A stretch of 34,468 nucleotides of DNA from Phaeoceros laevis (GCA_049999765.1 JBNGIQ010008911.1:89412-123879), one strand, 5' to 3'; numbered from the stretch's first letter, positions 20,470 through 32,098 are shown. The notes: generated by a model from the sequence alone, not told the origin. A program made the numbers and translations.

Positions 20470-21575
20470 GCTTAACCTAGTTAGATGATAAACAACCTTA
20501 AGTGTGTAGTGTATCACAGGTGCAAAAGATCATGAGCCTAATCTTATTATTTAATTATATCTATATGACCTATGATGAAAACTTGAAAAGTATGTTGAGC
20601 CTAATTTACTATTATTCTATGTTCTTCAAGCCATTGCGCGTTTGTAGCTATTATCTTGGAGTTTTTTTTTGTGGAACCTTTGATTTACTAAATTTATGAA
20701 TAGACGATTATGGAGAGTCATTGGAGACACTATAATTCTATATCCTATTCTGTCTAAAATATGAACATTGCTTTCTTCTATTTGTTGAATCTCGTAACCA
20801 ATTAGAGATGAGAGATTATGTATTGGATTATAGGTGTGAGAATGAACATACAAAGTGATGCGCATACACTCACAACTTCACAAGCACGTAGTGAAGAAGA
20901 AGAAGAAGAAGCTTTACTATGCATTGTTGTTGGGTCCAAGGACCACACACTTGTGATAAAGAGGATTAGAGTGGCGGTGCAAGTGATCTAGAGATCACTA
21001 GGTGTGTACCCTTGCCCTTTGTGAGACAAGGAAAAAACCACCCTCAAGTAAATGTCCTTCTCCTTCATCTCTTAAATTAGAGCACCTTATTTTATAAGTA
21101 AAAATATAAATATTTTATTGCAATAATCTTCCATAACTTCTTTATCCAGTGGGCCCTTCCACCCTAATAAGATTCTTAGTATCTTACTCTCATCCCTCTT
21201 ACATATTAATTACTTGAGTATTTTGATCCTAGTTGTTTTGTTTGAGACTTTCTTCCATCAAGCACGGAATGAAGATTCTTCTTCTTCTTCCACTGTGGAA
21301 CAAGTAATTTCCACCATACTTTTTCCGACTGACCTGCTTACACGAAATGGTTAGGTTGTTATGAAGGTATGAGTGACTATATAAGTCACATCGTACGACA
21401 TCACCACTCGATGTGTAAGCGGTAGGCTCCTTCTGTGAATGAGGCAATTCGCCGGGTTCAGCCACAAGGCGGCATCCAGCATCCAGAACCGCAGTGCTCT
21501 CGCGCAGGTCCAGGCTGCCAGGAAAGAAACTGCAACTAGAGCATCCTCGTTACCGACTTCTACGCTGAAGTTACG
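20470..21575. other. AT-rich intergenic DNA with small repeats
   Basis: No gene seen. The protease 3' untranslated region should occupy the start. Features are (GAA)6 at 20893-20910, a hairpin with 8-bp arms (AGTGATCT / AGATCACT) at 20982-20999, and (TTC)5 at 21276-21290, which is complementary to the GAA run. A 15-mer, ACAACTTCACAAGCA (20872-20886), recurs at 32000-32014 in the other AT-rich block, possibly from a shared dispersed repeat. Confidence 0.5.
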
Positions 21576-22499
21576 ATGACGCAGACTGTCCCGCAAAAGA
21601 GGACGGCAACCAGCTTTGTGGCGGCGAGATTTGATCAGGGTGTTTCTCGAACTGTCGATTTTGGCGAGGGGTCTAGTGAAATTCATACCCTTAGCCAGAC
21701 CGAGGTTAATTCTGCAGGCTTTGGTCACCGTCCGCTGGCAGAAAACCGATCTCCTAAGACTGAGGCAGATGGCCAGTATGGAGTTTCTCATACGGATGCT
21801 TTCAATCTCACAGCTTCCAATATAGGCTTCAAGGTACTGCCTGCTTGCCTAGAGTTTGTAGGTTTTTGTTGTCGGGAGCTGTTTGATCTGGTAAGGTAGC
21901 TAACTTTGAGTCCGTCATACTGGCAATTCGTTGCTGACCTGGAATTTGTTGACACAGCTGCTCAAGAAGTCAGGATGGAAGGAGGGCACAGGTCTCGGGG
22001 CAGCAGAACAGGTGGGAATCGCTGGCTCTGTGGTCCTTTTGTTCTCTTTCGCCTTTCAGACAGCAATCTGATGCTCATTCTAAGCTAACATTTTTCTTGC
22101 CTTTCTAGGGCATTATAAATCCTGTTCCAGCCTTTATTAAACATGGACGAGAAGGCATTGGTGCGGAGAAAGAGGCTACGATAAACAATTATAGGGTGTT
22201 GAAAAAGAAGCAACAGGTGGTAGTGGCGCCGAAGGTCAGATTCTACTCTGGTTTGGCACCTGCTCAAGTGTGTCGCAGGATCGTATGTTATGTTCGAAAT
22301 GTGAACTTGTTATGCAACTTTTCCAACCTATCTCAGTCGCCTGACACTGAAACTGTTTTGGTGTGTTTAGAGGAAAGAGTCGAAGGCTCAGAAAAGATTG
22401 TCAAAGCGGGCTAAGAAAGTTCACGCTGAGGAGCAACGAATGCTAGATCATCAATTTACCAGAGATTTTCTCAGAGAGTTTTGGCCTGATAATGTGTGA
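21576..22499 (+). CDS. Small G-patch domain protein
   Basis: G-patch proteins bind RNA and activate DEAH-box helicases in splicing or ribosome assembly. Exons are 21576-21833, 21958-22011, 22109-22216 (or to 22234 with the next donor, also in frame) and 22371-22499, giving 182 or 188 aa. The ATG follows an in-frame stop. Residues 1-80 are low-complexity (TATSFVAARFDQGVSRTVDF). The G-patch begins NIGFKLLKKSGWKEGTGLGA and continues AEQGIINPVPAFIKHGREGI; its glycines are spread over three exons. The C-terminus is basic (RKESKAQKRLSKRAKKVHAE) and ends DFLREFWPDNV. Nuclear location is likely. The domain call is secure; which helicase it partners is unknown. Confidence 0.9.
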
Positions 22500-23940
22500 T
22501 CATCAAAAGCCTGGCGACGCTCTCTCCAGCACCTTGAAGAAGCTCCAGCTGGCTCACCTATGCAATTCAGTAGCTGAGGAGGTTGAAGAACCTCATTCGA
22601 AGAAGGAGAACTTGTGAAGGCTGCCCGGCGGGAAGTCAAAGGAGAACATAGGTAGCCTGACTGGCCTCCTTACAAGTTCTCTAGAAAGCATTTCCTGTTT
22701 TTATCCAGGTGCTGCTTGGTGTTCTGAGCAAGTAGGGTTGCATTGAAGCTGAAAGTTTGCAATTTACGCTTACAGGGCAATGGCTGGTCATGCTGCTCAG
22801 GAGTAAGCTTGGACCGGGCAACAGCATATATATCCAACTGCCTAACTTGATGTGCAACTCATGTGTCGGCACCTCGCATGATTCACCCTACTGCAGATGT
22901 CATAGGGTAAGTCGTCTTCTGAACATCCAGTGCAGGGTCATTTGATGATACCTCCTAGGGTAGGTTTACGGCAGGCATCATCACATGCTGTGCCGCACTG
23001 AGTCAGCAAAAAGTCAAGCTATGAAAGAATAACGGATACCTGTTGCTTGCTGCTGATGCCACATCCAGACAATCTGAAGAACAAGGCAACATGAGAAATG
23101 TGGCAGTATAGTGGCACGGGGTTGAAGAATGAATACGTGATGAAGGGGCGTGCATATTTTGTAGGTGATGTCTATCCTTCCTTTTATGCGATCTTCCAAC
23201 GGAGCATTAGCAAGTGTCAAGGGCTTAAGCCGTAGTACCGGAGGAAGCTCTTCTTGAGTTGCTGAAATCTCTTGGAAGGTTGACATTAGGAGCACCCAAC
23301 TTGAGGCAATCACTTCTATGCTCGTGACCGGGTATTGACCTGTCTTGTGAGACGCGTCAGTTTTATTTACTCCTTTCATCTGCTTATGTTGAGAATCTGA
23401 GATGAGGCGCACCGGGTAGCTCTCTAGCAGATTGGGTGACGACAGGGTAAAAACGGGATTAGTGAGGACTTATTAGTAGGATATTGGCTTGAAAGGCTCG
23501 GCACACTTGTGATATCATGATTTCGCGCCGTAAGACGTCAATCGTAAGCCTGGGACACCACATCGAACAGGGTGCATGCTTGTAAGTCTCCCACATGCAG
23601 AATTCAGTCTGCTCCGACTTCAAACAAGTGATGAATGCTCCTGTGTGTCCTGTCCGAATCCTATACATCTACTCTCTTTCGGGCTCATCTGCATTGCCGT
23701 TGACCATGCTCGCCAAAGTCCTTTCATTGGTCGGACAGCTGTAAAGCTGGGTGACCACGGGAATGATGCATACATCAGCGCAGTTGGCAAACCGCAGTGC
23801 GTTTACATGCACACTCCCTCCGCTTTAGCGCAATTGATTGCTCCTGGTGCAATTGATAGACCAGCCGGTGGGTGCATTCGCGGCCTGCACTCCTGCGGGG
23901 CCTTGTGATCACAAAAGTTGAGGCTCTGCATCAGCACCCG
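22500..23940. other. Intergenic, between convergent G-patch and PPR genes
   Basis: 3' flanks of two convergent genes. The longest frame (minus, 23412-23014) and a plus-strand frame at 23576-23908 have no recognisable features. Part may be long 3' untranslated sequence of the PPR gene, which ends at 23941. Confidence 0.5.
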
Positions 23941-26900
23941 TCAAATATAGGCTTCCTTCTTCAGTCTCAAGCGTACCAGCCCCAACAGATCATACAGTTC
24001 GGTGTGCTGATGGTGCTTGCAGTCTTCCACCCAAAAGGTGTGGACCCTCTTTGCATCATCTATCCAGCTCTCCCCAGGCTCCTTCCATGCACCTTCTTTC
24101 TGTCTCAACATCGTCACCTCTTTGGCGAGGTCTGAAAGGCCAACATCAGCATAGATATTTGACATCAACACATATGCAGAAGCATGCTTTGGCTGTATCT
24201 GCACTGCAGAAGCGAAAGCCTGTTCTGCCAGCAGTAACTTGCCATGCGTGCGGCAGGCACCCATCAAACATAACCACATGGGTAGATTTGGCTGCATTGG
24301 CATATTTAACAGCAACTCTTCTACCATTTCGAATGATCCTGAGCGGCCCAGGAGATCTACCATGGTCACATAGTGCTCAATCTCTGGAGTTATCCCGTGA
24401 TCTCTGCTCATGGATTCAAAGCATTCAACACCTTCGTCCAGTAGACCAGCATAACTGCATGCCGAAAGAAGTGAAAGAAATGTCACTTGGTCGGGTTTTA
24501 TACCTGCAAGCACCATCTCCGCATAGCATTGCAGGCTCGCCGCACACTTTCCTTCCCGAGCATATCCAGCAATTAATGCATTGCAAGACACCAGATCAGG
24601 CTGAGGGAGTGCATCATAAACATTTTGCGCATCAACCATGCTTGAACATTTCCCATACGCATGGATTAGAGTTGTAGTCAGAACAGGACACAAGCCAATT
24701 CCATTTGAGACAAGACTATGATGAATCTGCCTACAGACATCCAAGCTTCCCGTGTTGCTGCATGCTTGCAAAGTGCACAGCAGTGTGATTTCATCTGGGA
24801 TGATGCCTTCCTGCTGCATTAGCGTGTACAGCTGCAATGCCCTATCTCCTTGTCCCTGTTCCACATACGCTGCGATCATTGAATTCCATAATGCAACATC
24901 ACGATCAGATAATCCATCAAAGACACTGCGTGCATCTGCGAGGTTCCCACACTTCCCATAGAAACTGATCAAGGTGCTACCTACAAAAATATCTGAACTG
25001 TAGCCCTTCCTCTCTGCTTCAGTATGAACAGCCTTCCCAACTTCTAGTGAGTGTCGTTTGGTGCATCGCCCATCCACAACCACCATTTCTTCCTTGTCTG
25101 CTAACATGCCACATGCTTGAACTGTGCTTACAAATGTTCGGACATCTGGACTCACCCCTTCCTTCAGCATCTGTTCATACAGCTGCAAACTCTTCTCTGC
25201 TTGTCCCTGCTCAGCATATGCTGCGAGCATAGCATTCCATACCACCACATCTCCTTTCGTTAAGCCATCAAACACACCCACTGCATCTTCAATGCTCCCA
25301 CACTTTCCATAAATACTAATCAGGGCGCTACCAACAAAAACGTCTGAATCGCAGCCGTGCCTCTGAGCATCGGCTTGCAGAGCCTTCAACTTTTCTAAAG
25401 ATTTCAATCTGATGGATTGTCCAACTACTGTAACTTCCTTTGCTACTAGCATGCCACAAGCTAGTAGTGCACTCACAAAGATGCATTTTATTGGAATCAC
25501 TTCTTTCTCCAGAAGTTCGTCATAAAGCTGCAAGGCTTCTTCGGGTTGGCCTTGCAGGGTGTAGGAGGCAATCATTGCATTCCATGAGACGACGTCCCTC
25601 TGAGATAATCCATCGAACACACTCCGGGCATCCTGAATGCTCCCACATTTCCCATACATGCTAACAAGCGTGTTCGCAACAAAAATATCTGAATCGAAAC
25701 CCTTTTTATGCGCTTCAGCATGTAATGATTTCCCAATCTGCAGAGCTTTAACCTTTGTTAATCGCCCATCCACAACGACGTCTTGTTCCTTCTCTGCAAG
25801 CATGCCACAAGCTTGGAGCATGCTCACTGAGGTGCGATCATTTGGACTTGACCCATCCAGCCACATTTGCTCATAAAGCTGCAACGCCTTCTCCGGGCAG
25901 CCTACCTGTGCATGTCCGGCAATCATCACAGTCCAAGATACCACATCACGCTCGGACAACCCATCAAATACATTCTGAGAATCGACAATGCTCCCGCACC
26001 TTGCATACATACTAACCAGAGTGTTACCAACAAAGATATAAGAACCACAACCTTTCATCTGAGCATCAGCATGTATGGCCTTTCCCTTCTCTAGATATTT
26101 TTCTCTGTTGCACTTCGTATCGTCCTCCTCTCCAAGCATGCCGCATGCTTGGAGAGTGCTCACGAAGGTACGATCATTCAAAGAAACACAGTTCTTACAC
26201 ATTTCTTCATACAGCTGCAAGGTCTTGGACGGTTGGCCCTGCGTCAGATAGGCTGCAAGCATTACATTCCATGTCACCACACTGCGCTGGGTTAAGCCAT
26301 CAAACATATTCTGGGCATCCGTAATGCTCCCACACTTCACATACATACTAACGAGTGTGCTACAGAAGAAGAGATCAAATTCGTGGCCCTTCCTTTGAGC
26401 ATCAGCGTGTATTACCCTCCCCCTTTGGAGGGACGTTGCTTTCATTAAGCTCCCATCCACACACACCTCCTGTTCGTTGTCCGCAACCATCGCATATGCT
26501 TGTAGTATGCTCACAAATGTCCGATCATTTGGACTTAATCCTTTGTCTCGCATTTGTTCATATAGCTGCACAGCCTTATCCGGTTGCCCCTGCTGGGCAT
26601 ATGCCGCAAGCATCACATTCCATGAAACTACATCGCCCTGGGACAAGCCATCAAATACATTCCGTGCGTCCATGATGCTTCGACACTTCCCATATGTGCT
26701 GACCAGAGTGTTACCAACAAACACATCCAAATCACAGCCTTTTTTCCGAGCATCATCATGTATTGCTCTCCCCTTTTCCAAAGACTTAACCTTCGTGGAT
26801 TGCCCATCCACAACTACTTCTTCTTCCATCTCTGCAAGCATGCCGCATGCTTGGAGTGCCATCACAAAAGTACGATCATTTGGGCTCACACCATCCTTCT

Positions 26901-28078
26901 GCATTTCCTCATACAGGTGTAGCGCCTCCTCTGGTTTGCCATGCTGAGTGTATGCTGCCAGCAATGCAGTCCATGACACCACGTCACGTTGAGACAACCC
27001 ATCAAACAGACTCTGTGCATCCATAATGCTCCCGCACTTCCCATACATGTCGATCAGTCCTGTCCGCACAAATACATCCCCATCACATCTGTGTTTGGAG
27101 GCCTCGGCATGGATTCGCCTGCCCTCTGTCAGGTCGCCAACGCTGCCACATGCTTTCAACAGACTAACAAAAGTATATGGGTCTGGCTGCACACCTTCCT
27201 CTTTCATCCGCTGGTACATTACCAGGGCCTGCTTACCCTGGCCGCAGATAGCATAGCCAGATATCACCGCTGTCCAGGAGAACACAGTTCGCTCTGGCAA
27301 CCAGCGAAAGACCTCGAGAGCATACCCAAGATCACCACATTTCACAAAAGTGCTCACCATGTGCTCAGCAAGTAACCTGTTGGACTGCAACCCCCGCTTG
27401 ACGAAATGAGCATACACTCGCTTGGCCTGAGGCAAAGCTTTCCTTCTTGCACACGACTTTAAAAGAGTTCTATACATGCTCATCGCAGGGGCAGTACCCT
27501 GCTGCTCCAACAGCACCAGGACGTCCAGCGCTTTGTCCAAATTTCCCTTCCAGCAGAGGGTCCCAAATTCCTCTCCTGAACCTGGAGACCGGAAACTTGA
27601 TGTACCTCGTGCTTCCTCCATGCCAGTCTGTTGCCGGACATCCCAACCCCCAGAATGGGCGCATCGTTTCTTGAACCCATTGCTCATGAACAAGGGCTCG
27701 ATCCTTCGGTTGAGGAAAAATTCGGGACGCCAGAAGCTTGTCTACAAGCAAAAAACAGTCGAAGTACTCCGTCAGCAAACCATTTCAAGCGAAACCAATT
27801 ACAGGACCAGCATCTGCAATACGTGGCAAGCCAAGAATTTCTGTGAGCAGAGGCCATGCCTTGCCCAGCCTGCTGATGGTCCTCCATTCAGAAGGTTTTG
27901 AAACACGTACCTGCTTCTCTTTCTCTGTGTCAGTGTGGCCAGTGCCCCAGCCAATGCTGCTGCTTCTTGCGACAAACTGAGGAGGAAAAGCGGAACCCTT
28001 TTCCCAGCTGCGAATTGTAGTGCACCGCGGAGAGAATCGGCACCCTTCCTTGTAATACCGGCGAGCAAGCCAAAGCAT
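23941..28078 (-). CDS. PLS-class PPR protein, E/E+ type, 1322 aa
   Basis: PPR proteins of the PLS class bind organelle RNA one base per repeat, mostly to guide C-to-U (in ferns also U-to-C) editing. Two exons join at phase 0: 28078-27911 (56 codons, ending CAG|GTACGT) and 27741-23941. Exon 1 (MLWLARRYYKEGCRFSPR...) is rich in Arg/Ser and poor in acidic residues, like a mitochondrial or plastid targeting peptide; exon 2 alone has an in-frame TAG just before its acceptor. After a ~100-residue lead-in there are nine P-L-S blocks, typified by VFDGLSQRDVVSWNAMIA...MYGKCGSI. Most L motifs carry a ~15-residue insertion (EVVVDGQSTKVK type). The C-terminus has E and E+ motifs (SACSYAGLLDEGVECF, VDLLGRSGSFEMVEELL, ESWIDDAKRVHTFWVED) and stops at LRLKKEAYI, before any DYW deaminase. 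It would need a partner in trans to edit. Organelle location is inferred. Confidence 0.93.
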
Positions 28079-28842
28079 CACAATCAAGTGTGAACTGCGG
28101 TAAGCCCTCTGCAGAATTGCACAACGTTGGGATTCCTGATGATTCGCAGAATCCCGACCAGCTTGAAGGCCCCTTCATTGCAATCCCTTGCAGCTAATCC
28201 GCCGATTGCCTACACCATGGTGGACAGCATTCGAACGAGACTGGTCATGTGCTACAATGCGCAAAAATATTTGCTGACGCCACAAATAGCCTGTTTCTAT
28301 TATTGGAAAAATGAACCAACCGGGTCCTACGTTTTGTTTATTCGAAGGACAGCCAATTTGCATCGGTGTCCGGCTCTTTGGGAAACGAAGCTCAACATCA
28401 CGGCCATGACATTCGCGGACGTCGCTGCCTACTACATCTATTGCAAGTAAATGGACATGGCTACTGACATGCACAACTCTATGCAAGACAAACTGCAATG
28501 CTGCGATGCACAAATCCATCGTTGCATTTGCATGGGAGGGATTCGCCAAGCCCGTGCGCGACAACATGCTGCTGCAATCCTAATCTACTCCCTTACAAAA
28601 CACCTCAGCCATTTAGCCAGTCTCGGCTTATTACCATTTCTTCGCTCAAAACTTGAAGGGAGGTAAGGTAGGAGACCCTAGAACGTCCGACAGTGAAGCT
28701 TGCACGCCACTACGCAACGATAGTAGACCATGTCCCATTTTTGTGGAAACCTCTGCCCTTGTCTTGGGTGGAACTAGACACTAACTTGCAACAGCATTAA
28801 TAACAACCCCAGACCCCAGTTCAGGGTGAAGTTTCCAGAGCG
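28079..28842. other. Spacer, PPR upstream and ODAD3-like downstream
   Basis: Holds the promoter and leader of the PPR gene and the 3' flank of the ODAD3-like gene; both run leftward. Open frames at 28127-28567 on both strands overlap each other and have no recognisable domain. Confidence 0.5.
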
Positions 28843-31583
28843 CTAAGCATCCGAATGCCTGCATTCAAGTTGGGCAAGCCAATCATCCATTTGCTCTCGA
28901 ATCTCGTCTTTGATATCTCCGCCTGAGGTTTCTCCAGGATCGGACAAGTGCTGGTCTTCAGGCTTATCCGGTGTGAACTTTGTGTCGTGGGAGCTAATCC
29001 AGTTTTGCATTTGATCAGCTATCCCCTGGGCTTCACACTTCCGTTTTTCGTTATCTTGGTGTTCTGAGTACTTTTCTTCCAACATAACAATCCAGCTCTC
29101 CAAGAGCTTCTCAATCTCTTGTCGAGGGTCTTCTACTACCCGATCTGGTCTAGATCTTGATGGGCTTTCTGCCTGCCCATGCTCAAGTGTCTGAAGCCAC
29201 CTTTCCATTAACCCCTCAATTTCCTTCCTTATGCCTTCTGTCGTTTCAGTTGCACAAGCAGCCCCTGCCTGCGCCTCTGGTGCCTGCTGGGGCTGCCCAC
29301 CGGCGGAAGATTCAGCTTCCATAGCAGGTGTCATGAGCAAGTCTATCAGGCTCTGGCTTACACCAGTGTCGTGTCTGGAGTCATGTGATACATCTGAGCT
29401 GGGGGAGGCTTGTGTTATCCTTAAACTCTCCAGTTCCTTCTGATGTTCTGAATGACTCTGTTCAACCCTTGTAATCCAATTGTACATCTCGTCTTCAACC
29501 TCATCTCCTATGCTTTTTCTCCTCTCTTTCTCTTTCTTGGCACTTCTGATCTTACCGTACACATCCTGGATGCGTAACGGAACGCACTATTAGGTCCTCG
29601 TCTGTCGGACGGTCATAACTGAAACGTCATGACAAGAACTACAGTATTTAGAGGAGCAAGTCAATAGTGTACTTGCCTTCAGCAACTTGAGAAGCTTTCT
29701 CTTACATCGAGCCAAAACTTGCGATGGGGAATCCATCTGCTCCTACAGGGATGGAGAGAGTGATGCGTTGCCATTAAAAGCAGAGGAAACAATATACGCT
29801 GTGTCATGCAAACAGTGTATGACACCCACGGTCACGGAGCGTAGTAACTTACCGCACCCCAGTCTTCCATCATTATCTTGTCAGCTAGTCGCTTTGTGCC
29901 GGTAAGCATAGTAATCAGATTTCCCGAATGTCTGGCCGTTCTGGGAGGGGCACCACGATCCAGTAAGCCAAGCACTCTGTTCGTTTGTTTGACTGTAGCC
30001 ATCAGTGCAGGGGCAAACAGCGGTCCTCGTTTACAGTCCTCGATATGAAGAACTTCGTTCATCACGTTAATACCGGGGATGTTTTGCCTCAACATGGCCC
30101 TCTGTAAGAGGAAAAAGAATAGAAAAGTCAGGTGTCTTACTCTCATGGCGTTAGGTGGATCCCACATACAAATACCAACCACGTTGCGAGTCACATTTCT
30201 TCCTATTTTTAATGCTATGATGCGATTACCTGATTACCAGTAAGACTGGAGTTGCATTCGACGTCCATCAGCTGCTTGTAAATCTGCTCGTAGTATTGTG
30301 TGCGCTTTTCCTGTTCCAAGAGCTGCAGAAACATTTCTTTCATGTTTGGTTGATTAAAGGTATCTCTTATTTTCGATAGTTGCACATCCATCTCTGCCAT
30401 TTCTTGTTTTGTGTCTGGTGTCTGCAAAAATCAGGACAAGCTTGATGTTCACATTTCTAAAGAAGCTAATCTAGATGGTAATCCACAAAATGATGGATCT
30501 TACCTTTTTGTCCCGATTATATCGAATATTCGAGTAACGGCCAGCCAGTAGGATCTGTTCGCGAAAAGAAAAACCTCCTTTGAATTCCAGCGGAGGAGCT
30601 GAAGAAAAGCACTTGTGTTTGAACTGCTGCAAACAAGAGAAATGCACATGACTCACCTACTTCGTTAAGCTCGTACTTCGAATTTGTCCGGGCTCTATCG
30701 GCATCGCGGCACATGAAGAGCAAATTCTTCAGGTGTCGTTCCTTCGTCTTGAGCACCTTCTCATAGTTTGCCATCTGCACGGGACTACTATTTCATCAGA
30801 CTAGAGACCCACCGCAAACGCCCGGGTTGGACGTCGAGTGTGAGAAGAGGAACGTACCATGACGTCAAATGCAGCTCTCTCCTGGCGCAAAGGTGTAATT
30901 GTCACTGTGTAGCTTTTGCGCAGCATTTTTGCAGCTCTGATCCTGTTCTGTATAAGGGCTACATGAGATTGAAACATGTGGATGGCGGTCCTGTCCTCCA
31001 CAACACCCTTGAGGTCGAGTTGTGCACATTTGGCCCTGGTGATTTGCCTGTCCAACTGGAGAGGTGCATGATCACAGTATTTTTACCTACTCTGGTCACA
31101 GTGTGGATATTTTGTCACAATGTGGCAAAACTGAGATGCTCCCTCAGTCGAATCTCACAGGAACGGAAGGTTACGCGGCTTCACCTCTTCCTGCTTTATC
31201 AAAACCAGATTTTTTTGCTCATCAGATATTCGGCGCAGTGCTTTCACCCGCTCAACCTGTCTCTCGAGGTCACTGACGCGAAAGGCTGCCTTCTCCGCGA
31301 ATAGCAGAGTCCCTAAAGCGGCCCTCAGCTGCCGGTTCTCCACCTTGGCAGCTCTTATCTTAGTCCGATTCCTTTCCATTTGTATCTCCGCAGCCTCATC
31401 ATAGGCCTTTGAGCAGACCCCTGCTCAATACAAACAAACCTCCGATTTGGCAGGAGAAAGACGAAAGAGGACAATCAAGGACAACCGCATGGGTGGGATT
31501 TTACCCAGTCGTGTAAGATTGTACTCCAAGTCCAGCGTCCGGTCTCTAGCAATAGCAGCCTCTCGCTTGGCTGCCCCCGCCAT
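28843..31583 (-). CDS. ODAD3/CCDC151-like coiled-coil axonemal protein
   Basis: Nine exons join in frame to 659 aa: 31583-31505, 31420-31185, 31055-30858, 30774-30661, 30626-30504, 30421-30230, 30101-29853, 29742-29677 and 29565-28843. From the third exon on all junctions are phase 0. The first ~420 residues are mostly coiled coil. Segments resemble the outer-dynein-arm docking subunit ODAD3 (CCDC151; Chlamydomonas ODA3) in order: KAYDEAAEIQMERNRTKIRA, LERQVERVKALRR, VALIQNRIRAAKMLRKSY with PLRQERAAFD, YEKVLKTKERHLKNLLFMCR with DADRARTNSKYELNE, and SKIRDTFNQPNMKEMFLQLL. In animals and algae this protein anchors outer dynein arms on axonemal doublets. The last ~210 residues (from 449) hold five Trp-centred repeats not known to me from the family. 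The intron before the last exon is GC-AG. ODAD1/CCDC63-type relatives are an alternative. The gene is firm; the family call is moderate. Confidence 0.7.
28881..29478 (-). repeat. Five Trp-centred repeats in coiled-coil tail
   Basis: Within the last exon, Trp codons for residues 449, 542, 577, 608 and 648 sit in similar contexts: EDEMYNWITRVEQ, IEGLMERWLQTLE, IEKLLESWIVMLEE, IADQMQNWISSHD and IREQMDDWLAQLE. The shared pattern is roughly I/E-x-x-x-M/L-x-x-W-I/L-x-x-x-E/D. The first and third are followed by SEHQ. Spacing is 93, 35, 31 and 40 residues. The linkers are acidic, Ser/Gln/Ala-rich and probably disordered. Confidence 0.65.
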
Positions 31584-32031
31584 GGTTGCTTGGGTGAGCT
31601 GTTTCCTCAGCACAAGACTTGATCCGCCCGCGACTAGGACAAGGACACTGAACAGCGACGGGAAAAGAGAGGATGGTGAGGCCTTCACCAAAAAGAGCGG
31701 GGGAGAAGGCGCGGAGGTTTAGGACACGGGGGCAGTTAGGTTAGCCAAGACGTCCAGGGCCGAGGAAAAGACAAGTACTCTACCGAAGTTTCTCTACCGA
31801 AGGCCGTACGGTAAAAGCAACTGTAGACTACCTACGTGTAACTGGCTGGAGTGCTCTATACGTTAGGTTGACAACTTGACGTAACTTTCATTCTCAATAT
31901 ACAGCACAATGAAATAGATTTTGTATTCCATTGACATGTAGTACATGTACAGTCCTGTAGAAACTTAATAGAAAGCCCTAAGTAGGTTTTATAATTCTGA
32001 CAACTTCACAAGCATGTGTAAAACTCTTTTT

Positions 32032-32098
32032 CAGGAAATATAGAATTATAAATTTCCTGACCCTTTTATGATTGTAAATTTTTAATCACAAAAGGGTC
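32032..32098. repeat. Two adjacent foldbacks in AT-rich DNA
   Basis: CAGGAAAT (32032-32039) pairs with ATTTCCTG (32052-32059). GACCCTTTTATGATT (32059-32073) pairs with AATCACAAAAGGGTC (32084-32098) with one mismatch and a 10-nt loop. The two hairpins share one base. They could be part of a miniature inverted-repeat element or simply structure-prone AT DNA. Confidence 0.6.

Noticed and set aside
23014-23412. Minus-strand 132-codon frame downstream of the PPR stop
   Set aside because: It has no domain, lies where the PPR 3' untranslated region is expected, and shows no DYW-like sequence (no HxE or CxxC deaminase motif).
24051-27674. Many plus-strand frames of 60-208 codons opposite the long PPR gene
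   Set aside because: They repeat with the PPR periodicity (for example SYSCNALSPCPCSTYAA types), showing they are antisense shadows of PPR repeats.
30768-31304. Plus-strand 178-codon frame over the ODAD3-like exons
   Set aside because: It is antisense to three exons and two introns of the spliced minus-strand gene, with no family match.
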